Below are positions 9,923-20,770 of a stretch of DNA of 64,000 bases, piece after piece; the stretch's first letter is position 1; each line of letters starts with the position of its first letter. This DNA is from an uncultured Verrucomicrobiae bacterium (GTDB taxonomy: Bacteria; Verrucomicrobiota; Verrucomicrobiia; Limisphaerales; UBA1096): assembly GCA_937770485.1 (NCBI GenBank), contig CALJHX010000034.1, forward strand, positions 1 through 64,000, given 5' to 3'. A program made the position numbers and the translations under genes. A model generated the notes under the pieces. The model searched no databases. It was not told where the DNA came from and saw nothing but the letters and a program-made list of their open reading frames with translations.

Positions 9923-11290
9923 TTGTTCTTAGTGATGTCTGTTCTTAACACAAAACAATTCACGGTCCGATTATTCCTTTTGATAATTGCGTGTTTCCTG
10001 GTGTCTATTGCCGAGGGCACTGCAAAAACAAAGAAGCATTACAATGTTATCCTGATAATGGCGGACGATTCGGCCGTTGATAACTATGGATGCTATGGCA
10101 GTACTTTCTTTAAAACTCCCCGATTGGATGCACTGGCGCGTACTGGAGCCAAGTTCAACCACTGCTATTCTGAGCCGGTTTGTACTCCCAGCCGGGTGAA
10201 GATCATGACCGGCCGCGACGGCATCCGGAATTACGTTCAATTCGGAACCCTAGACAGGGACGAGATCACCTTCGGAACGATGATGAAGCAAGCAGGCTAC
10301 GCTACGGCCATTGCTGGCAAGTGGCAGCTTCACGGAGGCAATCGTGGCACCCTTGCCCCTGCATGCGGCTTTGATACCTATTGTCTATGGAATTACCCCG
10401 GGACCGAGCGTTCGCGTTATTGGAATCCGAGCATTATGCAGGACGGAAAATTGCTGCAGACAGGCAAAGATGACTACGGCCCCGACATATTCACCAACTT
10501 TCTCATCGATTTTATAGGGAGGAACAAGAATAAGCCTTTCTTTGCCTATTACCCCATGGTGCTCGTTCACTCCCCCTTCCCCAAGTCACCTGACAATGTC
10601 GGGACTAATGGCAAAACTGCACAAGCCAAAGGTGAGGCGCTTGAGAATTTTAGAGGCATGACCCTTTACGCTGACAAGCTTGTTGGTAAAATCATTGACG
10701 CACTTGAAAGCCATGGTCTTCGGGAAAACACGGTTGTCATTTTCACAACCGACAATGGCACTCACCGAAGCCTCACTTATCCTTTCGGAAAGGAGAAACG
10801 CACCGGAGAAAAAGCTTTCGCCACTGAGGGCGGGTCCCATTCACCATTGATCATAAGCTGCCCGGGCACTGTCCCTACTGGTGTTGTGAGTGATGACTTG
10901 GTTGATTTTTCGGACATGATGCCGACGATTGCTGGGATCACCGGAGCCAAATTACCCAATGTCGAACTTGATGGACGCAGTTTCTGGCCACAGTGTCTCG
11001 GCCAAACGGGCAATCCCAGGAAGTGGATTTTTCAGTATTATTATCCAAAGTTCGTTCAAGCTGCCAAGAATCACGGCCAGGGCATCAATGGATTGGAAAT
11101 TGTCTGGGCCCAGAATCAACACTTCAAGCTGTACCGGGATGGGACGCTTTACGCAACAAGTGATCGCCATGAAGAAACGCCGATCGATTCGGGTGGTGAC
11201 AAAGAAGCTGATGCAGCACGAACACTTCTCAAGGGCGCGCTTGACTCCATGCCTTCGAGGGCCGGGAAACTTCAGCCAAAGAAGATATAA
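9923..11290 (+). CDS. Sulfatase family protein (arylsulfatase-like, secreted)
   Basis: VILIMADDSAVDNYGCYGSTFFKTPRLDALARTG; canonical CTPSRVKIMTG motif; VIFTTDNGTH. Confidence 0.9.
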   Translation: MFLVMSVLNTKQFTVRLFLLIIACFLVSIAEGTAKTKKHYNVILIMADDSAVDNYGCYGSTFFKTPRLDALARTGAKFNHCYSEPVCTPSRVKIMTGRDGIRNYVQFGTLDRDEITFGTMMKQAGYATAIAGKWQLHGGNRGTLAPACGFDTYCLWNYPGTERSRYWNPSIMQDGKLLQTGKDDYGPDIFTNFLIDFIGRNKNKPFFAYYPMVLVHSPFPKSPDNVGTNGKTAQAKGEALENFRGMTLYADKLVGKIIDALESHGLRENTVVIFTTDNGTHRSLTYPFGKEKRTGEKAFATEGGSHSPLIISCPGTVPTGVVSDDLVDFSDMMPTIAGITGAKLPNVELDGRSFWPQCLGQTGNPRKWIFQYYYPKFVQAAKNHGQGINGLEIVWAQNQHFKLYRDGTLYATSDRHEETPIDSGGDKEADAARTLLKGALDSMPSRAGKLQPKKI

Positions 11291-11493
11291 AAGTTAACTG
11301 GCCTACTCCTCCTAAAACAGTAGCCCCCGTTAACTACTGAACCTAGTCCAGTTGGCGGTTTAAGGCTGTGGTAGTAGTTAAGGAACCAAATTCCAATGAT
11401 ACCCTTAGTTTTCGGAAGGTTTTAATGCTTTAAACCGCTGATAATATCCTGAGTATCAAACGGGTCAGCAAATTAATAAGTTGGGATCGGTGT

Positions 11494-11889
11494 TTGCACG
11501 GCAAATTGAAGATGATGAGCGGTAAGATTGATCAATTGGTTGGTAGGATGGTGAGGCCCATTGCTGGGTTGTTGCTGGCGGCGGGATCCTTGTTCTATCC
11601 CGGGTTGATGACCGTCCACGCCCAGACGGTGGATGCCAATTCTGTCCTAACCTATGCTATGGGATTCGACAGCATCACTATTACAGACTGTGAAGAAAGT
11701 GCATCCGGAGCATTGGTGATTCCGTCTTCTTTGGATGGGTACCCCGTACGTGCCATTGGGGAAAGTGCCTTCGCATGGTGGAACGATCTGACGAGCGTAA
11801 CGATTGGCAGCAACGTCGCCAGCATTGGGGGTTCTGCCTTCCAGGGTTGCAGTAGCCTCACAGCTTCACGCAAAAGGCATTATCACTAG
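11494..11889 (+). pseudogene. Truncated BspA-like leucine-rich-repeat surface protein
   Basis: GALVIPSSLDGYPVRAIGESAFAWWNDLTSVTIGSNVASIGGSAFQGCSSLT is an LRR_5-type repeat, then abrupt loss of the repeat (ASRKRHYH*). Confidence 0.55.
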
Positions 11890-11993
11890 CTTACAAATGG
11901 AAGGAATTGCCCAAGAATTTTAAGACTTTGCTTGGTAGCTGGTATCTATTTGATTTCAGCCTGAATACTAAAATCTCAAAGGCAAAATAAACG

Positions 11994-13175
11994 GTGCAAA
12001 AAGCGAAGTTGATCCAGGCTAGAATGATTGACTTAACCAAGCGGACGGAGAGACTAACAGCAGTTTGCATGACGATTTACAGATGGATTACAATGGCTGC
12101 GTTTCTTTGGCCGTTTAGCCAAGTGATGGCAGAGGAACGAGTTCAGGGCCGACGTTCGCTCGTGCTGGAGAATGACAAGGCGCGCCTGGTATTGGATATT
12201 GCCGGCGGTTCGATTCCTGAGTTTCGCTTTAATGACTCCGAACTTAACCCGCTCAACTGGGGCCGCCGCAACCCGGGCGATCAGCCCGGCTCGATGGGCC
12301 ACTTTCTCTGCTGCGACCGTTGGGGCCCTCCGTCTGATGCAGAAGGGAAAAACGGCATGCCCTATCACGGTGAATCCGCAAAAGTTATTTGGAGTGTGTT
12401 GCAGGATACCGAGACAACAGCTGCTGGCATTCACGCCCGTATGACGGCGGATTTGCCGCTAGCAGGGTTGGCAGTTGATCGCTCCGTGACTTTGGCCGCG
12501 TCCTCGCCGTTTTTTGTTGTCAGCGAGACGATCACGAATAACAACAAGCTCGGTCGCATTTTCAATATTGTACAGCATCCGACTATTGGCCCGCCGTTCC
12601 TCGATGAGAATTGCGTAGTCGATTCCAACGGCCGCCGCGGGTTTGCGCAGGGCGGCTTGATGCCGAATCCGGAGCAGCCGGAGTTTCTTTGGCCAAGCGC
12701 GATTACAAAGGGTGGCAAACGGGTTTTAATGCGTCGAATGACCGATAGTGAAGAACCAAGCGTCACCTCGTTCGTGATCGACGAAGACCTAGGCTGGGTG
12801 ATCGCCAGCAACGGAAAAAGGGGGTTGCTGTTCGGTTACGCCTGGAAGCGGAGCGACTATCCGTGGTTCAATCATTGGTGGAAGTTAAAGGATGGCAAAC
12901 CGCATGCGCGCGGGTTGGAGTTTGGTTCTACTGGACTGCATCAGCCATTTCCGGTGTTGGTAAAGAAGAGGGAAATTTTCGGTCAACAATTGTTCGAATA
13001 TCTCGATTCGGGCAAGAATATCACCAAGAGCTATGCCTGTTTTTTGGCGAAGATACCGGACGACTTTGCGGGTGTTAGTAAGGTGGTTATCGATGGCGAG
13101 TCGCTGGTAGCCACCGAGCGTGTGGGGAAGCGACCTCGTACGATTAAAATTGCCACCGGTGGTTTGATTCGGTAG
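11994..13175 (+). CDS. Secreted protein with predicted galactose-mutarotase-like fold
   Basis: 393-aa ORF. SLVLENDKARLVLDIAGGSIPEFRFNDSELNPLNW...VDRSVTLAASSPFFVVSETITNNNKLGRIFNIVQHPTIGPPFL is mutarotase-like in pattern; specific function unknown. Confidence 0.5.
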   Translation: MQKAKLIQARMIDLTKRTERLTAVCMTIYRWITMAAFLWPFSQVMAEERVQGRRSLVLENDKARLVLDIAGGSIPEFRFNDSELNPLNWGRRNPGDQPGSMGHFLCCDRWGPPSDAEGKNGMPYHGESAKVIWSVLQDTETTAAGIHARMTADLPLAGLAVDRSVTLAASSPFFVVSETITNNNKLGRIFNIVQHPTIGPPFLDENCVVDSNGRRGFAQGGLMPNPEQPEFLWPSAITKGGKRVLMRRMTDSEEPSVTSFVIDEDLGWVIASNGKRGLLFGYAWKRSDYPWFNHWWKLKDGKPHARGLEFGSTGLHQPFPVLVKKREIFGQQLFEYLDSGKNITKSYACFLAKIPDDFAGVSKVVIDGESLVATERVGKRPRTIKIATGGLIR

Positions 13176-13199
13176 TGCCCGCTTAGACGTAAAGAACAA

Positions 13200-14720
13200 A
13201 TGAACAACTCAAAGGCATTCCTCCCTGTAACCTTTATTTTTGCAATGTTTGTTGCAAGTCTTGAAGCGGCAGAGTCTCGACCTAACATTCTTTTCTGCAT
13301 CTCCGACGATCAGTCTTATGCTCATGCGGGAGCCAACGGGGATCCGGTGGTGAAGACGCCGGGATTTGATCGTGTCGCACGCGAAGGGTTGCGATTTATT
13401 CATGCGTTTTGTGATGCCCCGACTTGTGGTCCTTCGCGGAGTGCCATTCTTACGGGACAACCGATTTGGCGATTGGAAGAGGCCGGCAATATTCATAGTA
13501 CTTTGCCGGCGAAGTTTGCTACCTACACCGAGCTGCTTGAGGATGTTGGTTATGCAATTGGTTTCACCGGTAAAGGCTGGAGCCCGGGTCGACTTGAGGC
13601 GGGTGGCCGAACGACAAATCCGGCTGGTCCTCGGTTCGAAGGCAAGGAATTGAAGCCTCCCTTCAAGGGCATGACAAAAAAAGACTATGCAGGAAACTTC
13701 GACGACTTTTTCGCGCAAGTGTCTAAAGACCAACCATTCTGTTTCTGGCTGGGGACGCACGAACCGCACAGAGGTTTCGAGAATGGTGCGGGGCGACGAA
13801 CCGGAAAAGATCCGGCCAATGTCGTAGTGCCGCCGATCTTTCCAGATCATCCGATTGTGAGAAGTGACATCCTCGATTACTATGTGGAGATTGAGCATTT
13901 TGATCGCATGGTCGCCCGAGCGATCAAAACCCTGGAAACAGCCGGCCAGCTTGAGAACACCATCGTTGTGGTCACAAGCGATCACGGTATGCCGTTTCCG
14001 CGAGCCAAGGCTAGTCTGTACGACGAAGGTACCCGTGTGCCGTTGGCGATTCGTTGGCCAAAGGGTATTCGGAACCCAGGTCGCGCTGTTAACTCGTTCG
14101 TGAATCTCAGCGATCTGGCATCGACTTTTCTGGAGACGGCTGGCTTGCAGCCTCCACAAATGATGACCGCTGTCAGCTTGATGGATGTGTTTGCCAATAA
14201 ACCGAAGGCAGCTCGCGCAAGTGCTTATATTGCAATGGAGCGGCACGATGGTTGTCGCAAAGGTGGTAAGGGATTTCCGTGCCGGGCGATTAGGACGAAA
14301 GATTTTTTGTACATTAAAAACTATGAACCCGACCGCTGGCCTGCAGGTAATCCAGACCGGGAGTTCTGCGCCCGCTACATCCCGTTTGGCGAAGTCGACT
14401 CCTCGCCGACCAAGACATTGATAATGGAGAACAAAGACAGGCCAGGCTTCAAGCGCTTTTATGATTTGGCTTTTGCCAAGCGGCCGGCCGAAGAACTCTA
14501 TTTACTCAAGAGCGATCCCGGTCAACTTGTCAATTTGGCGGGAAATCCCGAGTTTGCAGATATGCAGAAGAAGCTGCGCTCGGAACTGCAGAACCATTTA
14601 ATTGAAACCAAGGATCCTCGCGCGCTTGGTCTGGATGCGCCTTGGGACTTTTATCCCTACTACGGCTTACGCCGAAATAAAAACTGGTCGGTCGATCTGA
14701 AGACTTCTTCAAAAAACTAG
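13200..14720 (+). CDS. Sulfatase family protein (N-sulfoglucosamine sulfohydrolase-like)
   Basis: NILFCISDDQSYAHAGANGDPVVKTPGFDRVAREGLRF; CGPSRSAILTG; VVTSDHGMPFPRAKASLYDEGTRVPLAIRWP. Confidence 0.88.
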   Translation: MNNSKAFLPVTFIFAMFVASLEAAESRPNILFCISDDQSYAHAGANGDPVVKTPGFDRVAREGLRFIHAFCDAPTCGPSRSAILTGQPIWRLEEAGNIHSTLPAKFATYTELLEDVGYAIGFTGKGWSPGRLEAGGRTTNPAGPRFEGKELKPPFKGMTKKDYAGNFDDFFAQVSKDQPFCFWLGTHEPHRGFENGAGRRTGKDPANVVVPPIFPDHPIVRSDILDYYVEIEHFDRMVARAIKTLETAGQLENTIVVVTSDHGMPFPRAKASLYDEGTRVPLAIRWPKGIRNPGRAVNSFVNLSDLASTFLETAGLQPPQMMTAVSLMDVFANKPKAARASAYIAMERHDGCRKGGKGFPCRAIRTKDFLYIKNYEPDRWPAGNPDREFCARYIPFGEVDSSPTKTLIMENKDRPGFKRFYDLAFAKRPAEELYLLKSDPGQLVNLAGNPEFADMQKKLRSELQNHLIETKDPRALGLDAPWDFYPYYGLRRNKNWSVDLKTSSKN

Positions 14721-14852
14721 TTTTTTCGCTGGCCTCTGAAACTCCTACTTTTCACAACAATTTCCGCTGGGGAAAAATAGCAATCGCATTTACATATCGA
14801 TCATCAATTGGCGATTCTGAGCGAGCTACTTGGTCAAGCGCTGGTTCGTGGC

Positions 14853-16106
14853 TTATTTTGTTTTTGTGAAAGACCAGCGGATCAATTCCTGACGATCCTT
14901 GATCAGGATTCCTTCTTTAAGAAGGACTGGCGCAGCCCAAGTTGAACGATCAGCCACTTTGTATTCCGCGACCTTTCTCGACTCGGCTCCCTTGGCTTCG
15001 ATGATTTGCAACTGGCCATTGTCGAGCAGGGCAACGAGATGCCCAGGGATAGAGAGAAACGCCACGTTTTGACCTACACGACCAGGGCCCTGCCAGATGA
15101 TGTTGCCTGACTCAGTGTCGATACAGAAAAGCTGGCCCAAGCCTTGATGTGTCATGCCGTAAAGCTGCCCGTTGTTGATGACAGCTGTGCTCATGTCGAG
15201 AGGGGCGCGTTTTTGGTTCCATTTCTCGGTGACGACCCATTTGCCTTCTTTAATATGTGGATGAATGCTTCGCATGCCACGGTTTTCGCCGCCCACCAAA
15301 ACGTGCTCGTTGTGGATCGTGGGAGTCGGCATGTTTTGATTCGATCCCCGGTGAGGCAGGTGGTACTTCCAGAGGAGTTGGCCGGACTGGATTTCGATTC
15401 CAAGCAGGTCCTCGTGGTTCCATTCGACGATTTGTCGTACGCCTCCAAACTCAGCGAATAGTGGCGAAGCATAGGCGGTTCCGTCTTTACCATGCCGCCA
15501 GATTTCTCTTCCTGTTTCTACATCGAGCGCTGTTAGGAAACCCTTCTCGTCATCGCCAAAGTGCACATAGAGCCGATCATTAATTACGAGGGGCGAGGTA
15601 GCCATTCCCCAATATGGATGAGGGCGTTTACCAAACTTAGAGCGATGATCGACTGTCCAAAGTCGAGTCCCGGACTTGGCGTCCCAAGCGGAAAGAATAC
15701 CGGTTATCCCCATGGTGAAAAAACGACCATTCGCGAGAGTGGGATTTGATTTCGGCCCCTTGCCGTGAGATTGGCCACCGCCACCTATCTTGAAAGGAAC
15801 CGAGTAGTGATTGCGCCACTTTGTTTTGCCGGTTTCCAGGTTGAGACACCAAATAGCTTCGTCCTCCTTTTGGCGGGTGTGAAGATAAACGAGCCCGCCA
15901 TCGACAACTGGAGAGCCATAGCCGTCACCGACGTTTACCTTCCAATTCTGCTTAAGTTGCTTGGGCCATTTTTTTGGTGGCTTAAAATAGGAGACCCAGC
16001 CATTACGCTTGGGCCCCATCCATCCTGGCCAAGCGACCTCTGCCTGGCTTCTCGATGAGGTTGAAATGAAGCCGATAACAACTGAAAAAATTAGTATTAC
16101 TCGCAT
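14853..16106 (-). CDS. PQQ-binding-like beta-propeller repeat protein (secreted)
   Basis: Signal peptide; repeats VYLHTRQKEDEAIWCLNLETGKTKWRNHY, LTALDVETGREIWRHG, LFCIDTESGNIIWQG. Confidence 0.85.
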   Translation of the reverse strand: MRVILIFSVVIGFISTSSRSQAEVAWPGWMGPKRNGWVSYFKPPKKWPKQLKQNWKVNVGDGYGSPVVDGGLVYLHTRQKEDEAIWCLNLETGKTKWRNHYSVPFKIGGGGQSHGKGPKSNPTLANGRFFTMGITGILSAWDAKSGTRLWTVDHRSKFGKRPHPYWGMATSPLVINDRLYVHFGDDEKGFLTALDVETGREIWRHGKDGTAYASPLFAEFGGVRQIVEWNHEDLLGIEIQSGQLLWKYHLPHRGSNQNMPTPTIHNEHVLVGGENRGMRSIHPHIKEGKWVVTEKWNQKRAPLDMSTAVINNGQLYGMTHQGLGQLFCIDTESGNIIWQGPGRVGQNVAFLSIPGHLVALLDNGQLQIIEAKGAESRKVAEYKVADRSTWAAPVLLKEGILIKDRQELIRWSFTKTK

Positions 16107-16848
16107 TATTCAAAGAATACGGGTTGAAATTAGTTGAAATCATTACTGTCGACGAGTTTCAAAAATGTACCGGTTTCACAAGGTCAAATTCAATCCTTCG
16201 CAAATACTGGAGCGAGATGGGGTAAGAATCGAAAGCTGAAAGGAAATAATTCTACAAATTAGAAATCACACTTACCACTTCCCGGAGTCTATCCAGTTCA
16301 GGGTGAGTGTGTTTCTGCTTCATAGCGTCATGTTGCCTGACCTCACTGGCAAATCCCCTTGTTCGCGAGCATGGAGTTGAAACTGTGCCGTAAAGAATGG
16401 AATGAAAACCGGTTGATGGTTCGCCCTTTGCCTTCTCCCTTGCGGTAGTGTTGGGGGGTCGATACCAGGCTTCTCCATTAACTCGGCAAATATTTTTTAA
16501 AGCCCGATTTCCCCTCCTGTTTGTCTCCCTGCGAGAGTGCGAAGAATGGTGGCTTATGGGGCATCCTGATCTAGCACACGGCGGTTAGTCTGCTTGGTTG
16601 AACGCTTGGTGCGCGAACCATCAGGAGTTGTGAAACAGCAATACCAGTATGGGAGTTCGGTTTACGAGTAAGTGAGGCTATGAGAATGATAAGCAAGACC
16701 GTTGGATCAGTGCGCAAGGTTGTGAGGACGGTACTTAAAGTCCTTTGTCTTGCGGAAACTACTCCCAGTTTTTTTACTCAATGGGAATAGCGGTGATTTA
16801 CTTTTTATTTTCCAGAGCCACGGCTAGGCCTCCGGCGAAAAGGCTGAG

Positions 16849-17841
16849 TTACTGGTTCAACTCGGCTAGGCGGACGCAGGCGGCCTGGTGAGCGTCGTTT
16901 TTCAGCGACTCGAAACTCGGCCAAGCAGCTTGGCAGCGTTCCTCGGCGTGGGGGCAGCGGGGGTGGAACGTGCAGCCGCTGGGCGGGTTGAGCGGCGACG
17001 GTGGGTCTCCGGGTAAAAGGATGCGTTTGCGGGTGCGCTCGCTGTCGGGGTCGGGCATTGGCACCGCGCTGCAGAGTGCCTTGGTGTAAGGATGCTGTGG
17101 ATGCTCGAACACTTCCGTCGCCGGGCCGATCTCGACGATACGGCCGAGGTACATCACCGCGATGCGATCGGAGATATGTTTCACCACCGACAGGTCGTGC
17201 GAGATGAAAATCATCGTGAGTTCCATCTCGCGGGTGAGGTCGCTGAGGAGGTTCAGAATCTGCGCCTGGATGGAGACGTCGAGTGCGGAGACCGGCTCAT
17301 CGGCGATGATGAGCTTGGGCTCGACGGCCAGCGCGCGTGCGATGGCAATGCGCTGGCGTTGGCCACCGGAAAACTCGTGCGGATATTTGCGCATGAAGCG
17401 CGCCGCCAGGCCGACTTTTTCCATCAATGCGCCGACCGCCCCGGCCAGGTCGGCCTTGGGCACTTTGCGGTGTACCTGGATCGCCTCGGCGAGCATCGAG
17501 TACACCGTCATGCGTGGGTTGAGCGAGGCGTATGGATCCTGAAAAATCATCTGGAAATCGGCGCGCGCGGATCGCAGCTCCTTGCCGTCCAAATCGGTGA
17601 GGGTTCGGCTGCCGAGAGTGACGGTGCCTTCGGTGGGCTTGATGAGTTGCAGGACGGTGCGGCCTAGTGTGGATTTGCCGCAGCCGGACTCGCCGACGAG
17701 GCCAAGCACCTCGCCCTTGGCCAAGCTCAGCGACACGCCGTCGACCGCCTTAACTGTGCCGGTGACTTTGCGGAACAGAATCCCTTTCTCCACTGGGAAG
17801 TGGGTCTTCAAGTTGTTAATCTGGAGGTAGGGGTCGCTCAT
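16849..17841 (-). CDS. oppF: Oligopeptide/dipeptide ABC transporter ATP-binding protein
   Basis: [59 protein letters not shown]-terminal [14 protein letters not shown]. Last gene of a five-gene opp operon. Confidence 0.92.
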   Translation of the reverse strand: MSDPYLQINNLKTHFPVEKGILFRKVTGTVKAVDGVSLSLAKGEVLGLVGESGCGKSTLGRTVLQLIKPTEGTVTLGSRTLTDLDGKELRSARADFQMIFQDPYASLNPRMTVYSMLAEAIQVHRKVPKADLAGAVGALMEKVGLAARFMRKYPHEFSGGQRQRIAIARALAVEPKLIIADEPVSALDVSIQAQILNLLSDLTREMELTMIFISHDLSVVKHISDRIAVMYLGRIVEIGPATEVFEHPQHPYTKALCSAVPMPDPDSERTRKRILLPGDPPSPLNPPSGCTFHPRCPHAEERCQAAWPSFESLKNDAHQAACVRLAELNQ

Positions 17842-17844
17842 CGG

Positions 17845-18825
<981 letters not shown>

Positions 18826-18835
18826 TTTCAGTGGT

Positions 18836-19702
18836 TCAATCTTTTGAGGTCTTGGGGTCTAGGGCGTCGCGGAGGCCGTCGCCGACGAAGTTGAACGAAA
18901 AGAGCGTTATTGCAAACAGGGCGCCGGGGAAAACGAGCATCCACCACGCTTCACGCATCCGGTCGGCTCCGTCCTTGATGAGCAGGCCCCAAGACGGGGT
19001 AGGCGGCTGCACGCCCAGCCCGAGGAAACTGAGGAACGCCTCGAGCAGCATCACTGCCGGGATGGTCAGTGTCGTGTAAACGATGACCGGGCCAAGAATG
19101 TTGGGCACCATGTGACGGAAAAGGATGCGGCGCGTCGGCAGGCCAAGCGAGATGCACGCCTCGATGAATTCCTGCTGCCGCAAACTCATCACCTGGCCGC
19201 GGACGATGCGCGCCATCGTGAGCCACTCGACCGCGCCGATGGCGACGAAGAGCAGGAGCATGTTCCATTGGCCGGAGATGGAGAATTCGGAGCCGCGCGC
19301 CCGGAACCACTCGTCGATCGAGTCGCCGAGGTCTTTCGCGAAGACCATGAGCAGAATCACGAAGATGACGAACGGCAGCGAGTAGAGGATGTCCACGAGG
19401 CGCATCATCACGCTGTCGATCTTGCCGCCGAAGTAACCGGAGATGGTGCCGTAGCCGATGCCGATGGTGAGGGAGACGAAGGTGGCGACCAAGCCGACCA
19501 GCAGCGAGATTTGGCCGCCCTTGATGATGCGGCCAAGTTGGTCGCGGCCGAGGTGGTCAGAGCCAAGTGTGTACTCGCCGCCGGGCGCGGTTAGTTTGTC
19601 CTCGAGTACCGTATTCGTGTAGTAATCGCCCTCAAGAAAAAACGGCCCGATGAACGACAGGCCGGCGAGCAGCAGGATGAACACCCCGCCGGCGAGGGCC
19701 AT
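18836..19702 (-). CDS. oppC: Oligopeptide ABC transporter permease; true 5' end probably further upstream or frameshifted
   Basis: LGSDHLGRDQLGRIIKGGQISLLVGLVA; EAFLSFLGLGVQPPTPSWGLLI. The frame upstream of the ATG encodes the OppC-like ...VEKGESLWVGAWYRLRKNK. Confidence 0.88.
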   Translation of the reverse strand: MALAGGVFILLLAGLSFIGPFFLEGDYYTNTVLEDKLTAPGGEYTLGSDHLGRDQLGRIIKGGQISLLVGLVATFVSLTIGIGYGTISGYFGGKIDSVMMRLVDILYSLPFVIFVILLMVFAKDLGDSIDEWFRARGSEFSISGQWNMLLLFVAIGAVEWLTMARIVRGQVMSLRQQEFIEACISLGLPTRRILFRHMVPNILGPVIVYTTLTIPAVMLLEAFLSFLGLGVQPPTPSWGLLIKDGADRMREAWWMLVFPGALFAITLFSFNFVGDGLRDALDPKTSKD

Positions 19703-19804
19703 TTTATTTTTACGCAGCCGATACCACGCGCCGACCCACAGCGACTCGCCTTTCTCGACGGTGTCGGTTGCGTTTGGCTTGGCTGTTGGGTGCGTCGCTC
19801 ACGG

Positions 19805-20734
19805 CTAGTCGAACTTGAGTTTCGGGTTGAGGGTGACCTGCAGGATGTCGACGATCAGGTTGAGCAGGATGATCAGCGTCGCGTAAAACATCACCACGCC
19901 TAGCACGAGCGTGTAGTCGCGGTTGAACGCGCTCTTGACGAAGTCCTGGCCAAGGCCGGGGATGGCAAAAATGGTTTCGATTACGAATGATCCGGCGATC
20001 AGACCCGCAACAGCTGGTCCCATGAAACTGATCACCGGCAGCAGTCCGCCGCGAAGCGAGTGTTTGAGGATGACCCGAAGGCCGGAGGCGCCCTTGGCCT
20101 TGGCCGTGCGGATGTAATCCTGCGTGAGGATATCAAGCATGCCGCCACGCGTGAGCCGCGAAATGTACGCCGCGTAAAAGAACCCAAGCGTTACCGACGG
20201 CAGCACCATGTCGCTGGCAAAAAACTGGTCGCCACTGAACCCGCCCCAGCCGGTGGCCGGGAACCACCCGAGTTGCAGCGAGAAAACCAGCATGAGCAGC
20301 GGCCCCATCACGAATGTCGGCAGGCAAATACCGATCATCGCCAGTGACGAGGGGATGTAGTCGATGTACGTGTTGGGGCGCAGCGAGGCGATGACTCCGA
20401 ATAAAACACCCAGACCAAGCGCAATGCACATCGCGAAAAAGCCGAGCTTGGCCGACACGGGAAATTTTTGGCTGATGATCTCGCCGACGGTGCGGTTCGG
20501 GTACTTGAACGACTGCAGGGTGGGCAGGTGGGTGATGTACTGGATGAATTGCTTGTGCAGTGGTTGGTCGAGGTTGAACTGCTTGTTCAGCAGCTCGCGA
20601 ACCTCGGCGGTCACCTGTTTGTCCTCGTCGAACGGCCCGCCCGGTGCCAGGCGGCACATGAAAAACGTCATCGCCGCCACACAGAGCAATACCGGTATGG
20701 TTTCCAGTATTCGGCGGAGGATGAACTTGAGCAT
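19805..20734 (-). CDS. oppB: Oligopeptide ABC transporter permease
   Basis: MLKFILRRILETIPVLLCVAAMTFFMCRLAPGGPFD; VIETIFAIPGLGQDFVKSAFNRDYTLVLGVVMFYA. Confidence 0.92.
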   Translation of the reverse strand: MLKFILRRILETIPVLLCVAAMTFFMCRLAPGGPFDEDKQVTAEVRELLNKQFNLDQPLHKQFIQYITHLPTLQSFKYPNRTVGEIISQKFPVSAKLGFFAMCIALGLGVLFGVIASLRPNTYIDYIPSSLAMIGICLPTFVMGPLLMLVFSLQLGWFPATGWGGFSGDQFFASDMVLPSVTLGFFYAAYISRLTRGGMLDILTQDYIRTAKAKGASGLRVILKHSLRGGLLPVISFMGPAVAGLIAGSFVIETIFAIPGLGQDFVKSAFNRDYTLVLGVVMFYATLIILLNLIVDILQVTLNPKLKFD

Positions 20735-20770
20735 GGGGTCAGCGCTTGGACAAGCGGGTGGGGGTCGGCG

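Noticed and set aside
13209-14246. 345-aa - strand ORF
   Set aside because: Antisense of a clear sulfatase gene with no domain-like pattern.
16107-16848. Possible RNA gene or gene remnant in the gap upstream of oppF
   Set aside because: No tRNA-like cloverleaf, no convincing ORF and no clear repeat ends; unsupported from sequence alone.
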